A DNA stretch of 64,000 bases from Pseudomonas nunensis (lineage in GTDB: Bacteria; Pseudomonadota; Gammaproteobacteria; Pseudomonadales; Pseudomonadaceae), in assembly GCF_024296925.1 (NCBI RefSeq), contig NZ_CP101125.1, forward strand, positions 2,296,501-2,360,500. Reading direction: 5' to 3'. Positions within the stretch are counted from its first letter, which is position 1. Each line of letters opens with the position of its first letter. The position numbers and the translations under genes are program-made. This document shows positions 43,564 through 54,814 of this stretch, one piece after another. The notes beneath the pieces were generated by a model that saw only the letters and a program-made list of their open reading frames with translations, was not told the DNA's origin and did no database searches.

Positions 43564-44167
43564 ATAAACTTCCGCATAAATATGCCTGACTTTTTGGGTT
43601 TTGATTTTCACCAGGGAAGTGAGTCTTTTGTGGTTGAAGTCGCTACTAAGGTCCTATTGATAATAGAGCCTGGCTTAAATTGTTGTAGCAATAATGATTA
43701 TGTTAGTTGGCTAGGTATTTATTATTTGGCGTGAAGTGTCCACGTCTCGGTAAATATTTTCAGCCATCATAAAGTCGTCTTGATGGCTGTGCTAGCTTCT
43801 GTCCTGGTGATTTTGGCGTTTTGAGTGGTCGCACATATTCGGGAAACTTCTATTCGTAAAGTTTTCTATGCGCTAGTATTAAATTCAAGGACGCTTTAAA
43901 TATAGCAAGGAACCTAAGTACTTTGCAGAGTAGGTGACCTGCTGATCGCATAAAATTCAGCTGTAACTTTCTTAACGCCTGGTGGAGGCGGTGAGCTTGT
44001 TTGTGTCTACTCTTGACGAATCTTATTCATACTATCGTGGCGATGCCAATTAAGGCGCTTCGCCTACCCGCCATGCCGGCCATACATCCACTGTCGAAGG
44101 CTCCGATCTGCTTTACCCGCTGTCCGCTTCATCCCTGCAGGATCGCCAACCCAAGGAAGTACGCACC
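43564..44167. other. AT-rich gene-free stretch before the chemoreceptor
   Basis: No open frame with coding character is present. The base composition is clearly more AT-rich than neighbouring genes, as expected for residue of an excised element. One perfect 9-bp hairpin, CAGCCATCA/TGATGGCTG, lies at 43761-43789 without a T tail. The chemoreceptor promoter should be in the right half, but I cannot place it confidently. Confidence 0.6.
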
Positions 44168-45793
44168 ATGGAAAGTTGGAAAGTCAGAACTCATCTGTTT
44201 TTGCTTGCCGGATTTTTAATGCTTGGGTTGCTGTGTGTTGGTGGACTCGGGCTGTATGGCATGCGCTCCACGTTACATGGTCTGGAAACCGTTTATCTGG
44301 ATCGAGTGGTTCCACTAAGGGACCTGAAAAAAATCGCCGATCTGTATGCGGTGAACATTGTCGACGCCACTCACAAGGCGCACAACGGCAGTTACACCAA
44401 GGCTCATGCGTTGGCCCAGATCGAGCAAGCTCAAGTTGAGATAGCCAACACTTGGTCGACCTACAAATCGACTGAACTAATCGCTGAAGAAACACGTTTG
44501 ATCGGACAAATCACGCCGCTGATGGACGCCACTCAAGGACCGTTGACGGAGCTTCAAGGCATGCTGAGTCAAGGTGATGAGGCAGGTTTGGCGGAGTTCG
44601 CGGCAAAGCGGCTATACCCACTGATTGATCCGTTATCGGAGAAGTTTTCCGAATTGATCGAGGTGCAACTGAGCGAAGCCATGCATCGCTTCGAAGAAGG
44701 CCAGGATGCCTATCGTGCCTACGTGAAGCTCAGTTTGCTGATCCTGTCGCTAGCTCTGGTTCTGGGCTGCGTTTATGCGTTCTTTTTCTCAAGGCGCTTG
44801 AGCCTTCAACTGGGAGCGGAACCAGGCGAGTTGGCAGCAATGAGTTTAAGCATCGCTGAGGGGCATCTGGCCAGCTCTGTGCTCGATCAAGGTAAACACC
44901 CGACCGGCGTGTTGCACTCGGTGCAAGGCATGCGCCAGAGCCTGCGGGCTATGATCGGCAACATCAACCAGGCTTCGGTGCAAATCGAGAGCGCTACCCG
45001 GCAGTTGGCTCTCTCGTCTGAACAAGGGCTGAGCAGTGCTTCCTTGCAAAGCGATACAGCATCGTCCATGGCGGCTACGGTCGAGCAGCTTTCGGTGAGC
45101 ATCAATCACATCGCCGATAACGCTCGTCAGGCCCAGAGTACGGCGCAGAGGGCGGGGCAGATCACCGATGAAGGCATGGGGGTGATGCGCAAATCAATCC
45201 ATGAAATGAGTCAGATTGCCGAGTTGGTGACGCAAAGTTCGTCCGATATTGATCAGTTGGCAATTCAGTCCAACGATATCAGCCAGATTGTCGGTGTGAT
45301 TCGCGGCATCGCCGAGCAGACCAACCTGCTGGCCCTCAACGCCGCCATTGAAGCGGCGCGGGCGGGTGAACAAGGTCGTGGCTTTGCCGTCGTGGCCGAT
45401 GAAGTACGCAACTTGGCAAGTCGCACGGCACAGTCGACGAAGGAGATCGTTACCCTGGTCGATGCCATACAGAACGGTATGCTCAAGGCTAAAGGAAGCA
45501 TGGCCGCCGGTTGCGAGCGAGTGACCAATGGGCTTCAACTTGTGGAAAGTGCCGGCGCTTCGATGGTCACTATAAAAAAGGCACTGGATGAATCTATGGA
45601 GGCTGTCAGTTTCATTTCCCTGTCACTGCAGGAGCAGCGTGCCGCCAGTGATCAGGTGGCCTATAACGTGGAGCAAGTAGCACAGATCGTTGAACAGAAT
45701 TCCGCTGCTCAGGGGGGGATTGTGCAAGCGACTCAGGCACTCAAGGCAATGTCCGCCGGGTTGGAGGTCAGCTTGAGCCGCTTTAGTTTGTAG
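44168..45793 (+). CDS. Methyl-accepting chemotaxis protein
   Basis: 541-residue chemoreceptor. Order: TM1 (about 10-32), a periplasmic four-helix-bundle sensor domain of about 150 residues ([20 protein letters not shown]), TM2 (about 190-208), a HAMP-like segment, then a cytoplasmic signalling domain with the invariant hairpin tip [20 protein letters not shown] and [21 protein letters not shown] precedes the ATG. The ligand is unknown; four-helix-bundle sensors often bind small organic acids or amino acids. It is a single gene, convergent with the acyltransferase at 45818. Confidence 0.93.
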   Translation: MESWKVRTHLFLLAGFLMLGLLCVGGLGLYGMRSTLHGLETVYLDRVVPLRDLKKIADLYAVNIVDATHKAHNGSYTKAHALAQIEQAQVEIANTWSTYKSTELIAEETRLIGQITPLMDATQGPLTELQGMLSQGDEAGLAEFAAKRLYPLIDPLSEKFSELIEVQLSEAMHRFEEGQDAYRAYVKLSLLILSLALVLGCVYAFFFSRRLSLQLGAEPGELAAMSLSIAEGHLASSVLDQGKHPTGVLHSVQGMRQSLRAMIGNINQASVQIESATRQLALSSEQGLSSASLQSDTASSMAATVEQLSVSINHIADNARQAQSTAQRAGQITDEGMGVMRKSIHEMSQIAELVTQSSSDIDQLAIQSNDISQIVGVIRGIAEQTNLLALNAAIEAARAGEQGRGFAVVADEVRNLASRTAQSTKEIVTLVDAIQNGMLKAKGSMAAGCERVTNGLQLVESAGASMVTIKKALDESMEAVSFISLSLQEQRAASDQVAYNVEQVAQIVEQNSAAQGGIVQATQALKAMSAGLEVSLSRFSL

Positions 45794-45817
45794 TGAACCC
45801 TTTTTCGTTTCATGCCA

Positions 45818-47755
45818 TTAAAGATGTGCGGTCGCATCAAACTTCACCCCGGTAGACGGGGCAGTCACCGGGTCGTGCAGCAGCGAGTAGCCGCGGTCCA
45901 GCAGCGTGTGGCCGATAAAGCGTGATCCCACCTCATTCAAGTGCGAGTCATCCAGGTACAGCAGTTGGCCGTTGATAATCGGGCTGCACACGCCTTCCGG
46001 GCATATCACTTGGTTGGGATCGATGAAGTGCACCTGCGGGAATTCCACACGTATATCAGCCCAATAAGGCGCTAATGCACTTTGGGCAACCGAGCAATCG
46101 TGATCGGTACCGAACATCAGGTGACGAATCGGGCAACTGGCGGCTTTGTCAATGTGTTGATTCCTCAGGATGACGATGACTTCGCCGCTATTCTCGACTG
46201 CGCGCTTTATACTCGCTTCGACCATGTCATGGGCAATCGCATCCCTGGGCCAGATCGCTGCCAGCACTACATAGCGGTAATGGTTGCGCTCGATCAGGCT
46301 GAACACCCGTTCGTTGCGTTTTGCACAATGGGCGGCGTAGACCGCAGACATGTCGATGGTGTAGCCGACAATCGGCGGGCACGAGTCCATGGTGTAGTCC
46401 ATGATCGACAGGTTGTTCGGCTTGGCCAGCAGATCGACCATGCCGGTGAAGTGATTGGCAAACGAGTCACCGATCATGATGCCGTCCAGCTCGGGTTTTT
46501 TGACCCCCAAACGGCATGCGTCATTGGGCTCCGTGCTGTACAGGGCATTGGAGACGTGGCAGCCCTTGCGAATCTCACTCGGCTTTTGCAGGGTCATCGC
46601 TTCAAGGACTGAAACTTCGGGGCTGAAGCGTTGTGGAAACCCGTTGAAATGCAGGCTCAACACCGCCAACGCCGCCAGGCTCAATGCCGGAAAGGCAAAT
46701 CGACGCGTGAAGACTCGGGAAAAGTGCCACGTCGCCCCATCGCGCCGAAACGGCACCTCGACATAACGCCAGGATAGCCACGCGAGGATGATCGAGCTCG
46801 CGATCAGCATCACCCCGACCGGCAAATCGATGGGGATTTCCAGGTAACTCAGGTATGCAATCAGCGGCCAGTGCCACAAATAGAGCGAGTAGGAAATCAA
46901 GCCGATGAACACCATGGGCCGACTGGTGAGCAAGCGCGAGCGCATCTCGCCACTGCCGGCCAGGATCAACAGCGCAGCTCCCAGGCAAGGGATCAGGGCG
47001 TTGATCCCGGGGAAGGTCGAGTCCGCGTCCAGGCCGAACAGCGAAAAACCGATCAACAGGAAGCCCGCCACAGCGACGCCGTGGGCCGTCAGCTTGCCGA
47101 TGTTGCGTGGTTTATTGAGGTAGACCGCCAGCAACCCACCCAACATCAATTCGAAAAAGCGCGTAGGAAGCAGGTAATAGGCGGCCGTCGCGAAGACGCC
47201 TGTTGCGTATTGTGAAACGCCTACTGCGGCCACCACGCCAATGCCTAATATTGGCAATACATAGCGCGGCGCGAAGCGATAGAGCAACACAATGAACAGC
47301 GGCCAGACCAGGTAGAACTGTTCTTCAATGCCCAGCGACCAAGTATGTAGCAGCGGGGCTTCATGGGCGTCAGCGGCGAAGTAGTTGCCGTACTTCATCC
47401 AGATATAGACGTTCGAGACGCCCAGCAAAGAAAGCAGTGCGCTGACGTTAAGGCGGATCAGGTCGACTGGGGAAAGGATGAATATCCCGACGATCACAGT
47501 CGCCAGCAATACCGTTACCAATGCAGGAACAATCCGATTGATGCGTCGCTGATAAAAGCCCTTCAGCGAGAAAGCACCTAGCTTGACCTCGGAAAACACC
47601 TGTGAGGTGATCAAAAAACCGGAGATCACAAAGAAGATGTCAACGCCTACGAAACCCCCAGGTAACAGGGTGGTGTTGATGTGATGCACAAGCACCGCAA
47701 TCACCGCCACGGCCCGCAGTCCATCGATGTCGGAGCGGTACTTTCCTTTAGCCAT
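45818..47755 (-). CDS. OafA/YrhL-type acyltransferase with C-terminal SGNH domain
   Basis: 645-residue membrane O-acyltransferase. The N-terminal acyltransferase-3 domain has about ten TM helices (YRSDIDGLRAVAVIAVLVHH; GFVGVDIFFVISGFLI; HTWSLGIEEQFYLVWPLF). The C-terminal periplasmic SGNH domain has GDSFANHF and DDSHLNEVG. Such fusions acetylate lipopolysaccharide O-antigen, peptidoglycan or exopolysaccharide. ATG 47755 has AGG upstream; longer starts extend to 47848 without family sequence. It stands alone, not in a polysaccharide cluster, so the acceptor is unknown. Confidence 0.9.
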   Translation of the reverse strand: MAKGKYRSDIDGLRAVAVIAVLVHHINTTLLPGGFVGVDIFFVISGFLITSQVFSEVKLGAFSLKGFYQRRINRIVPALVTVLLATVIVGIFILSPVDLIRLNVSALLSLLGVSNVYIWMKYGNYFAADAHEAPLLHTWSLGIEEQFYLVWPLFIVLLYRFAPRYVLPILGIGVVAAVGVSQYATGVFATAAYYLLPTRFFELMLGGLLAVYLNKPRNIGKLTAHGVAVAGFLLIGFSLFGLDADSTFPGINALIPCLGAALLILAGSGEMRSRLLTSRPMVFIGLISYSLYLWHWPLIAYLSYLEIPIDLPVGVMLIASSIILAWLSWRYVEVPFRRDGATWHFSRVFTRRFAFPALSLAALAVLSLHFNGFPQRFSPEVSVLEAMTLQKPSEIRKGCHVSNALYSTEPNDACRLGVKKPELDGIMIGDSFANHFTGMVDLLAKPNNLSIMDYTMDSCPPIVGYTIDMSAVYAAHCAKRNERVFSLIERNHYRYVVLAAIWPRDAIAHDMVEASIKRAVENSGEVIVILRNQHIDKAASCPIRHLMFGTDHDCSVAQSALAPYWADIRVEFPQVHFIDPNQVICPEGVCSPIINGQLLYLDDSHLNEVGSRFIGHTLLDRGYSLLHDPVTAPSTGVKFDATAHL

Positions 47756-48124
47756 GTGCCTGACCATCCCTATGCTATTGCATCTATTGGGCGTCCGACT
47801 CATGGCAGAGACTGTCAAGATTTGGACGTAGTTGACCTCCAATATCATTTGTAGTTGGAAATTTGACGGTAAGCAAAATTGAAAATGGAATAACAGCGTC
47901 GATAGAGGACGATTTAAAGGCGTATAGCTTCAGGTCCGTCTTCTGGATCCTTGTAATATCAATCGTTTGAGAGCGATACATGATGTAAATACTTGTTTGT
48001 TGTCGGACCACTATTTTTGCGGAATGTACCGGTGATCGGTATTTATGAATCATTCACCAAATTACGCGCTCAACTGATCCGGGAGCATTTGCTGCTAGTC
48101 GTGGCAGGCGGGAGGGTTGACCGA
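47756..48124. other. Intergenic region between divergent genes
   Basis: A 369-bp AT-rich stretch without coding signal, holding the promoters of the acyltransferase (minus) and the small gene at 48125 (plus). No convincing operator dyad is seen. Confidence 0.5.
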
Positions 48125-48343
48125 ATGACATCTGTCGATGATTTCAGGATCAAGTCACATGAACTTCTTATGGATCTGGATGCTGCAACGACGGAGATGA
48201 TGAAGTTGATTTCATCCCGAACGGTGTCGGGACCTCTATGGGAGGAGGCCGTCAAACGCCAGCACGACGCCTATGTGCACTGGAACGCATTCATCAATAG
48301 TCGCGATGGTAGCGATCCGCCCGATGTGACGTCCGTGGTCTGA
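48125..48343 (+). CDS. Hypothetical small protein
   Basis: 72 residues, soluble and mostly helical (DDFRIKSHELLMDLDAATTE, LWEEAVKRQHDAYVHWNAFI). GGGAGGG lies 8-9 bp before ATG 48125, which decides this start over an open frame from 47993. The composition matches small helical proteins often seen in Pseudomonas, but I cannot name a family or function. Confidence 0.6.
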   Translation: MTSVDDFRIKSHELLMDLDAATTEMMKLISSRTVSGPLWEEAVKRQHDAYVHWNAFINSRDGSDPPDVTSVV

Positions 48344-48396
48344 ATAGACCAGAATGGACACCGTTGCGGATCGCTGGTTTGAATACAGCGGGTCAG

Positions 48397-48681
48397 CTAA
48401 ACGAAAGGCTGGCCTCTGAATCCGCGTGGCAGACGTTGCATTCCGGCCATCGCGGTGAGTCGCTGAACCCACTCGGCACGCCAGTCATTGGCGGTATGAG
48501 TGACCTTGGCCTTGCGCGCCGCGCGCCGTGCCGCATTGCGTTCGTCTTTTCGCGCGTCCTTGAACGCATCGGTGTTGCGGCAGCTTCTGCATTTGACCTG
48601 GGCGAGTATTTTGCTCGAAACCAGTTTGCTGCCTGTATGACCGCAGGCCAGATGCCCGCCGACTTTGAAGTGAGTGACCAT
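48397..48681 (-). CDS. Hypothetical zinc-ribbon-like small basic protein
   Basis: 94 residues. A CGH...CRSC arrangement (residues 12-14 and 31-34) suggests a small zinc-binding knuckle. The middle is highly basic (KDARKDERNAARRAARKAK), which would suit RNA or DNA binding. AAAGGAG 8 bp before ATG 48681 is an excellent ribosome-binding site and fixes the start. It is convergent with the small gene at 48125. Function unknown. Confidence 0.6.
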   Translation of the reverse strand: MVTHFKVGGHLACGHTGSKLVSSKILAQVKCRSCRNTDAFKDARKDERNAARRAARKAKVTHTANDWRAEWVQRLTAMAGMQRLPRGFRGQPFV

Positions 48682-48766
48682 TGGGACGTCTCCTTTGTGA
48701 CGTGTGATCGTTTGACCTCCATTCGTCGGCAGCGTTCGTTGATGCAATTATGCGCAAAACCTGGGC

Positions 48767-48793
48767 AAAAAAAGGCCCGCATGCGGGCGGGCC
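48767..48793 (-). terminator. Rho-independent terminator (minus strand)
   Basis: On the minus strand a GC-rich hairpin (GGCCCGC with GCGGGCC) is followed by seven T. It lies between the small genes at 48984 and 48681. Confidence 0.6.
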
Positions 48794-48864
48794 AAGGGAT
48801 TCTTCAAAGGAGTGAGTCCACAGTAGGGCGTCGGTTGTGAACAGGATGTGAAAGCCTTGGGGGC

Positions 48865-48890
48865 AAAAAAAAGCCCAGCGCGTGGCCGGG
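48865..48890 (-). terminator. Rho-independent terminator (minus strand)
   Basis: On the minus strand CCCGGC-CACGC-GCTGGG is followed by eight T. It lies 94 bp beyond the stop of the small gene at 48984-49214, and with the hairpin at 48767 it would form a tandem terminator. Confidence 0.6.
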
Positions 48891-48983
48891 TTGCGGGTGT
48901 GGCAGGAGGCTATCAGGCAGGCAGGGTCTCGGTGACAAGGCAGTCGCCGTTCATGCTTCCTGAATCAGGCCTGTCCTTAATGA

Positions 48984-49214
48984 TTATCTGAACCGGGGCA
49001 GCGGTGGTTCGACAGGGCGCAGAGATGACAGCGTGCTGCGAATCAGCGGCGCGTCTTTCTCGATGTCGTTCAGCCGGTCACGAATTTTCAGGGCCGTAGG
49101 ATGCCCGCCTTGATGATCGACCCAGTCGGCAATCTCCTTGCACGCGGCCGCGAGTCTTGCCTGACGTGAATCAAGCAGGGTAAGCAGGGTGGTGATGGAC
49201 TCTTTTTCGGACAT
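48984..49214 (-). CDS. Hypothetical small helical protein
   Basis: 76 residues, no signal or membrane segment, mostly amphipathic helix (ESITTLLTLLDSRQARLAAA; ADWVDHQGGHPTALKIRDRL). GGAGG 7 bp before the ATG supports translation. No family is recognised. It is followed by two hairpin terminators. Confidence 0.6.
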   Translation of the reverse strand: MSEKESITTLLTLLDSRQARLAAACKEIADWVDHQGGHPTALKIRDRLNDIEKDAPLIRSTLSSLRPVEPPLPRFR

Positions 49215-49343
49215 GACACACCTCCATTTAAAGCAAACCTGGCAGTTGCAGCAAAAAGCCCGCTGATGCGAGCTCTCTGCCGATGGGGTCGCTGGTCCTT
49301 CAGCTGATTTCAGTATAGCCCCGGTAGAAAATCCTGGAGTTAT

Positions 49344-49565
49344 TCAGCTTTGTCGGGCTGTCACTTGTGAGCGGGCGTTGAGTTGGTAACATTCGCGGCG
49401 GGCGTCTTCTTCATGATCGTAACCGTCACCGATAAAGCCGCGGGTGCGGGTATCGGCGATGCGATACCAGACGGCGGCGTCGGGTGGCGCGTGGTTCACT
49501 TCTCCGGCTCGGCGGCCATGAATGATGATTTTGTTGCAACGCTTCACAACGAAAATGTCTTCCAT
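49344..49565 (-). CDS. Hypothetical small protein
   Basis: 73 residues, soluble. It reads as a short beta-rich domain followed by an acidic-basic helix (HEEDARRECYQLNARSQV). The ribosome-binding site is modest (GGTGG before the ATG). No family is recognised. The strand and spacing (129 bp) allow cotranscription with the gene at 48984. Confidence 0.5.
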   Translation of the reverse strand: MEDIFVVKRCNKIIIHGRRAGEVNHAPPDAAVWYRIADTRTRGFIGDGYDHEEDARRECYQLNARSQVTARQS

Positions 49566-49718
49566 GGCACCACCGTAGCTGATTCGTGTTCAGATCAACT
49601 ATAGAAGCCCTTTGCGATCGTGCAAAAAATAGACAGGTCAGTTCGTCGGTTGGTTGCCTGTTCAAGCACCGACAGATTGAAGCTGCCAGCCCTGCGGCAG
49701 CTCTTACCGGGTCGGCGG

Positions 49719-50756
49719 TCACGATTTTTCGGCAGCGGCGACCATTTTCTCGAGAAAGATCGCGAGCCCGACCTCTTCGGCCCTGAGTCCTTTGCGCACC
49801 CGTGGCCGGGGCAGCTCAGCCAAGGCGCCGAGCAAAAATCCATCCAGAACCGCCGGGTGGATGTAGCACTTGCGGCACACCGCCGGGGTGTTGCCCAGTT
49901 GTTTGGCGACGTTCTTGACCATCTCCACCACATGTCGCTTGGCGTCGGATTCCGGCTCCCAATGCAGTTCGCGCAACACCGCCAACGCCAGTGCGCTGCC
50001 GGCCCAGGTGCGGTAGTCCTTGGCGGTAAAATCGGCGCCGGTGAGGGTTTGCAGGTAGGCATTCACGTCGGAGGAAGTAACGGTGTGTCGCTCGCCGTTT
50101 TCGTCGAGGTACTGAAACAGGTTTTGCCCGGGGATTTCCAGGCAGCGCTTGATGATCCGCGCCAGGCGCCGGTCTTTCACGGTGATCTGGTGTTCGACGC
50201 CACTCTTGCCGCGAAACTGGAACAGGATTGCACTGCCATTCACCTCGACGTGCCGGTTGCGCAGGGTGGTCAGGCCATAGGAACGGTTGTCCCGTGCATA
50301 TTGAGTGTTGCCGACGCGGATCAGCGTTGCGTCGAGCAAGGTGATGACTGTGGCCATGACCTTGTCGCGGCTGAAACCCGGCGCCTCCAGCAGGGCTTCC
50401 AGTTGCTTGCGCAGTTTTGGCAGGGCAAGGCCGAAGTCGCGCAGCCGCGAATATTTGTCGGCATCGCGCACTTCGCGCCAGCGTGCGTGATAACGGTATT
50501 GCTTGCGGCCCCGGGCATCGCGGCCGGTGGCTTGCAGATGGCCGCGCGGGTCGGCGCTGATCCACACGTCGATGTAGGCCGGTGGCACCGCAAGAGCGTT
50601 GATGCGCTTGATTTCGTCGGGATCGGTGATGCGCTGGCCCGCCGGATCGAAATAACAGAACTTGCCGCGCAGTTTCTTGCGGGTAATGCCGGGCTGGGTG
50701 TCATCGACGTAATGCAGGTCGGGCGGCAACACATCGATCAGCGCGGAATCGGGCAT
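49719..50756 (-). CDS. DNA topoisomerase IB, poxvirus type
   Basis: 345 residues. This small bacterial type IB topoisomerase relaxes supercoils through a 3'-phosphotyrosyl intermediate. Visible landmarks are RVGNTQYARDNRSYGLTTLR, FRGKSGVEHQ with a catalytic Arg/Lys region, LARIIKRCLEIPGQNLFQYL, and the nucleophilic tyrosine in CRKCYIHPAVLDGF near residue 310. AAGGAC before ATG 50756 selects this start. It lies 75 bp upstream of modC on the chromosome but downstream in transcription, so it may receive read-through from the molybdate operon. Confidence 0.92.
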   Translation of the reverse strand: MPDSALIDVLPPDLHYVDDTQPGITRKKLRGKFCYFDPAGQRITDPDEIKRINALAVPPAYIDVWISADPRGHLQATGRDARGRKQYRYHARWREVRDADKYSRLRDFGLALPKLRKQLEALLEAPGFSRDKVMATVITLLDATLIRVGNTQYARDNRSYGLTTLRNRHVEVNGSAILFQFRGKSGVEHQITVKDRRLARIIKRCLEIPGQNLFQYLDENGERHTVTSSDVNAYLQTLTGADFTAKDYRTWAGSALALAVLRELHWEPESDAKRHVVEMVKNVAKQLGNTPAVCRKCYIHPAVLDGFLLGALAELPRPRVRKGLRAEEVGLAIFLEKMVAAAEKS

Positions 50757-50831
50757 GGCAGTAGTCCTTGGCAACGAATAGAGGGCTTGTAAAACCATTG
50801 ACCGCGCCCTATCGCCGTGGTGCCAAGAGAT

Positions 50832-51911
50832 TCAGGCCAGCACCGCTACCGCTTTGATCTGCGCCCAGAGTGACTGGCCAGGATGAATGCCCAGTTGATC
50901 CCGGGAATAGCGGGTGATCCGTGCCAGCAGTGGTGTACCGCCAGCGTCGAGTCGGATCAGCACATGGGCGGCGTTGTCGGCGCCGAGCTCACTGATCACC
51001 GTCACCGGCAGGCGATTGAGGATGCTGCTTTGCTCGACGCTGTGCAGGCTCAAACTGACGTCTCGCGCCTGCACTTTGCAGCGCAGCGCCTGGCCTTCAG
51101 TCATTGGTGAATGGGGCACGCGCAGACTCAGGCCGGAATTCGGGAGTTGCAGGGTCAGCAGTTGATAAGCGCTGTCGTAGGCGCTGACGTGTCCTTCAAT
51201 CACCACGCCAGCGTCGTCGCCCAGCGCCAGCGGCAGGTCGAGCCGGGCCAGGGTTTCGCCGATCGGGCCGCTGGCCAGAGCCTGGCCGTCGCTGAGCAGC
51301 ACAATATGGTCGGCCAGTCGCGCCACTTCATCCTGGGAATGGCTGACGTACAGCACTGGAATGTCCAATTCATCGTGCAGCCGTTGCAGATACGGCAGGA
51401 TCTCGTTTTTGCGCCGGCTATCCAGCGCCGCGAGCGGTTCGTCCATCAACAGCAGTTTCGGGCTGGTGAGCAACGCGCGGGCGATGCCGATGCGCTGGCG
51501 CTCGCCGCCGGACAGGTGTTGCGGATGCCGGCCGAGCAAATGGCCGATGCCCAGCAGTTCGGTGGCGTGGGCCATATCGACCCGACGCTGCTGTTTCGGG
51601 ATGCGTTTGAGGCCGAATTCCAGGTTAGCCAGCACGGATAAATGCGGAAACAAGCTGGCCTCTTGAAACACATAACCGAGGGCACGTTTGTGCGGCGGGA
51701 CGAAAATCTTCCGGCTGCTGTCCTGCCAGACTTCATCGTTAATCTGGATAAAGCCTTCGTCGGCTTTCTCCAATCCGGCAATACAACGCAGGCAAGTGGT
51801 CTTGCCCGAGCCGGAGTGGCCGAACAAAGCAGTCACGCCACGACCGGGCATTTGCAGGTCCACATCCAGGGCGAACCCCGAGTAACTCAGTTTCAGACGG
51901 GTTTGAATCAT
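50832..51911 (-). CDS. modC: Molybdate ABC transporter ATPase
   Basis: 359 residues. ABC domain with Walker [12 protein letters not shown], signature [16 protein letters not shown] and Walker [13 protein letters not shown] (residues 35-170), and a C-terminal MOP/TOBE domain (about 290-355) that is specific to ModC-type molybdate importers. It energises ModB. It starts 3 bp after the modB stop and is the last gene of modABC. Confidence 0.95.
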   Translation of the reverse strand: MIQTRLKLSYSGFALDVDLQMPGRGVTALFGHSGSGKTTCLRCIAGLEKADEGFIQINDEVWQDSSRKIFVPPHKRALGYVFQEASLFPHLSVLANLEFGLKRIPKQQRRVDMAHATELLGIGHLLGRHPQHLSGGERQRIGIARALLTSPKLLLMDEPLAALDSRRKNEILPYLQRLHDELDIPVLYVSHSQDEVARLADHIVLLSDGQALASGPIGETLARLDLPLALGDDAGVVIEGHVSAYDSAYQLLTLQLPNSGLSLRVPHSPMTEGQALRCKVQARDVSLSLHSVEQSSILNRLPVTVISELGADNAAHVLIRLDAGGTPLLARITRYSRDQLGIHPGQSLWAQIKAVAVLA

Positions 51912-51914
51912 CGA

Positions 51915-52595
51915 TCAGCTCCAGCCCGCTTTGGTTTTACGGCTGGAGTAGAGCGCCAGCAACACCAGGAAAGAGAACACCAACATTGCCCCGGCCAGCC
52001 AGTGGGCCTGGGCATATTCCATGGCTTCGACGTGATCGTAGATCTGCACCGACACCACGCGGGTCTTGTCCGGGATGTTGCCACCGATCATCAGCACCAC
52101 GCCGAACTCGCCGACCGTATGCGCGAAGCCGAGAATCGCGGCGGTGATGAAGCCGGGACGGGCCAGGGGCAGGATCACGCTGAAAAACGTGTCCCAGGGA
52201 TTGGCGCGCAACGTCGCGGCGACTTCCAATGGGCGAGTCCCGATGGCGGAAAAAGCGTTTTGCAGCGGCTGCACCACGAACGGCATCGAATAGAGCACCG
52301 AGCCGATGACCAACCCCGCAAAACTGAAGGTGAGGGTGCCGAACCCCAGTGATTGGGTGAACTGGCCGACGAAGCCGTGAGGCCCGAGCGCCAGTAATAA
52401 ATAGAAGCCAATCACCGTGGGCGGCAACACCAGCGGCAGGGCCACAATCGCACCGACCGGGCCGCGCAGCCAGGAGCGGGTGCGCGACAGCCATAACGCA
52501 ATCGGAGTGCCGATCACCAACAGAATGATGGTCGTCAGGGACGCCAGTTTCAGGGTCAGCCAGATGGCGGAAAAATCGGCACTCGTCAGCGTCAT
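51915..52595 (-). CDS. modB: Molybdate ABC transporter permease
   Basis: 226-residue inner-membrane permease with five to six TM helices. It carries the binding-protein-dependent transport motif ([25 protein letters not shown]) and the ModB-like N terminus ([19 protein letters not shown]). The ATG is immediately next to the modA stop and the modC ATG is 3 bp downstream. It forms the channel for molybdate. Confidence 0.95.
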   Translation of the reverse strand: MTLTSADFSAIWLTLKLASLTTIILLVIGTPIALWLSRTRSWLRGPVGAIVALPLVLPPTVIGFYLLLALGPHGFVGQFTQSLGFGTLTFSFAGLVIGSVLYSMPFVVQPLQNAFSAIGTRPLEVAATLRANPWDTFFSVILPLARPGFITAAILGFAHTVGEFGVVLMIGGNIPDKTRVVSVQIYDHVEAMEYAQAHWLAGAMLVFSFLVLLALYSSRKTKAGWS

Positions 52596-53615
<1,020 letters not shown>

Positions 53616-53631
53616 TTATGGTGTTCTCAGG

Positions 53632-54696
53632 TTAGCGGCGAATCAGTTTGGCCAAAGCCTCTTCGGCCAGGCGCCGGGTCAGTTCCGCCGTGGGCAACTC
53701 AACGCCCAACCTGAATGCCTGCCCGGCCCACAGGTTGGCAAAATCCGCCGGATCCTTGGCTCGCAGCGGCATCAATGCACCGCCAGCCAAAGGGAAGGCG
53801 GGGGCTTTATCGCTCATTGGCCCTATCTCTCGCATCACCCGATTCAGCAACCCCCGCGCCGGGCGCCCGGTGAAGAGATTAGTGACCGCGGTTTCGCTTT
53901 CCTTGGCGGTGCGCAAGGCCTTGTGGTGCGCCGCGCTGATCTTGGCTTCCGGCGTGAACAAATATGCCGTCCCCACTTGCACCGCCGAGGCGCCCAGATG
54001 GAACGCGGCGGCAATCCCGCGCGCGTCCGTGATTCCGCCAGCAGCAATCACCGGCACTTTCACGGCATCGACGATTTGCGGCACCAGTGCGAACGTTCCC
54101 ACTTGGCTGGTCAGATCATTACTGAGAAACATCCCGCGATGACCACCGGCCTCATAACCCATGGCGATGATCGCGTCGCAGCCGCGCTGCTCCAGCCACA
54201 CCGCCTCATCAACGGTCGTAGCCGACGACAGGATTTTCGCTCCGGTAGCTTTCACTCGATCCAGCAGGGATTTCTCCGGCAGGCCGAAGTGGAAACTCAC
54301 GACCTCGGGGCGAAATTCTTCAATCAGGGCACAAGCGGTTTCGTCGAACGGCGCGCGATTGGACACCGGCGTCGGTGCGTCGAAATCAGCGCCCAGTTCA
54401 CGGTAGTAAGGCTCCAGCAGATTCTTCCAGTCCCGGGCTTTTTGCTCGTCGGGTGCTGGCGGTTGATGGCAGAAAAAATTGACGTTGAACGGCCGCTGGC
54501 TGTGCTGGCGGATGGTTTTCAGCTCTTCGCGCAACTGCTCGATGCTCAACAGCGCGGCGGGCAATGAGCCCAGGCCGCCGGCGTTACTCGCCGCAATCAC
54601 CATGGCTGAATCGTGGGCGCCAGCCATTGGCGCCTGGATGATCGGCAGTTCGATCCCGAGCAGATCAAGAATGCGGGTGTCTGGCCATTGGCTCAT
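53632..54696 (-). CDS. Nitronate monooxygenase-family FMN protein
   Basis: 354-residue TIM-barrel flavoprotein. IIQAPMAGAHDSAMVIAASN at the N terminus, the FMN/substrate loop MGYEAGGHRGMF, and PVIAAGGITDARGIAAAFHLGASAVQVGT are characteristic of the nitronate monooxygenase/2-nitropropane dioxygenase family. These enzymes oxidise propionate-3-nitronate and nitroalkanes. ATG 54696 with GGAG upstream is preferred over ATG 54714. It is a single gene; the physiological substrate is not evident from the context. Confidence 0.88.
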   Translation of the reverse strand: MSQWPDTRILDLLGIELPIIQAPMAGAHDSAMVIAASNAGGLGSLPAALLSIEQLREELKTIRQHSQRPFNVNFFCHQPPAPDEQKARDWKNLLEPYYRELGADFDAPTPVSNRAPFDETACALIEEFRPEVVSFHFGLPEKSLLDRVKATGAKILSSATTVDEAVWLEQRGCDAIIAMGYEAGGHRGMFLSNDLTSQVGTFALVPQIVDAVKVPVIAAGGITDARGIAAAFHLGASAVQVGTAYLFTPEAKISAAHHKALRTAKESETAVTNLFTGRPARGLLNRVMREIGPMSDKAPAFPLAGGALMPLRAKDPADFANLWAGQAFRLGVELPTAELTRRLAEEALAKLIRR

Positions 54697-54814
54697 TTGA
54701 AGCTTCTCCGACATCGACGGTATTGCCCGTTTTGTATCAGCTACGAGGAGGGCAGGCCAGTCGGTTTTTCTGAACGGTCCGGGTCGGTTTTTCAGAATGG
54801 ACCGACGCCGGTGT

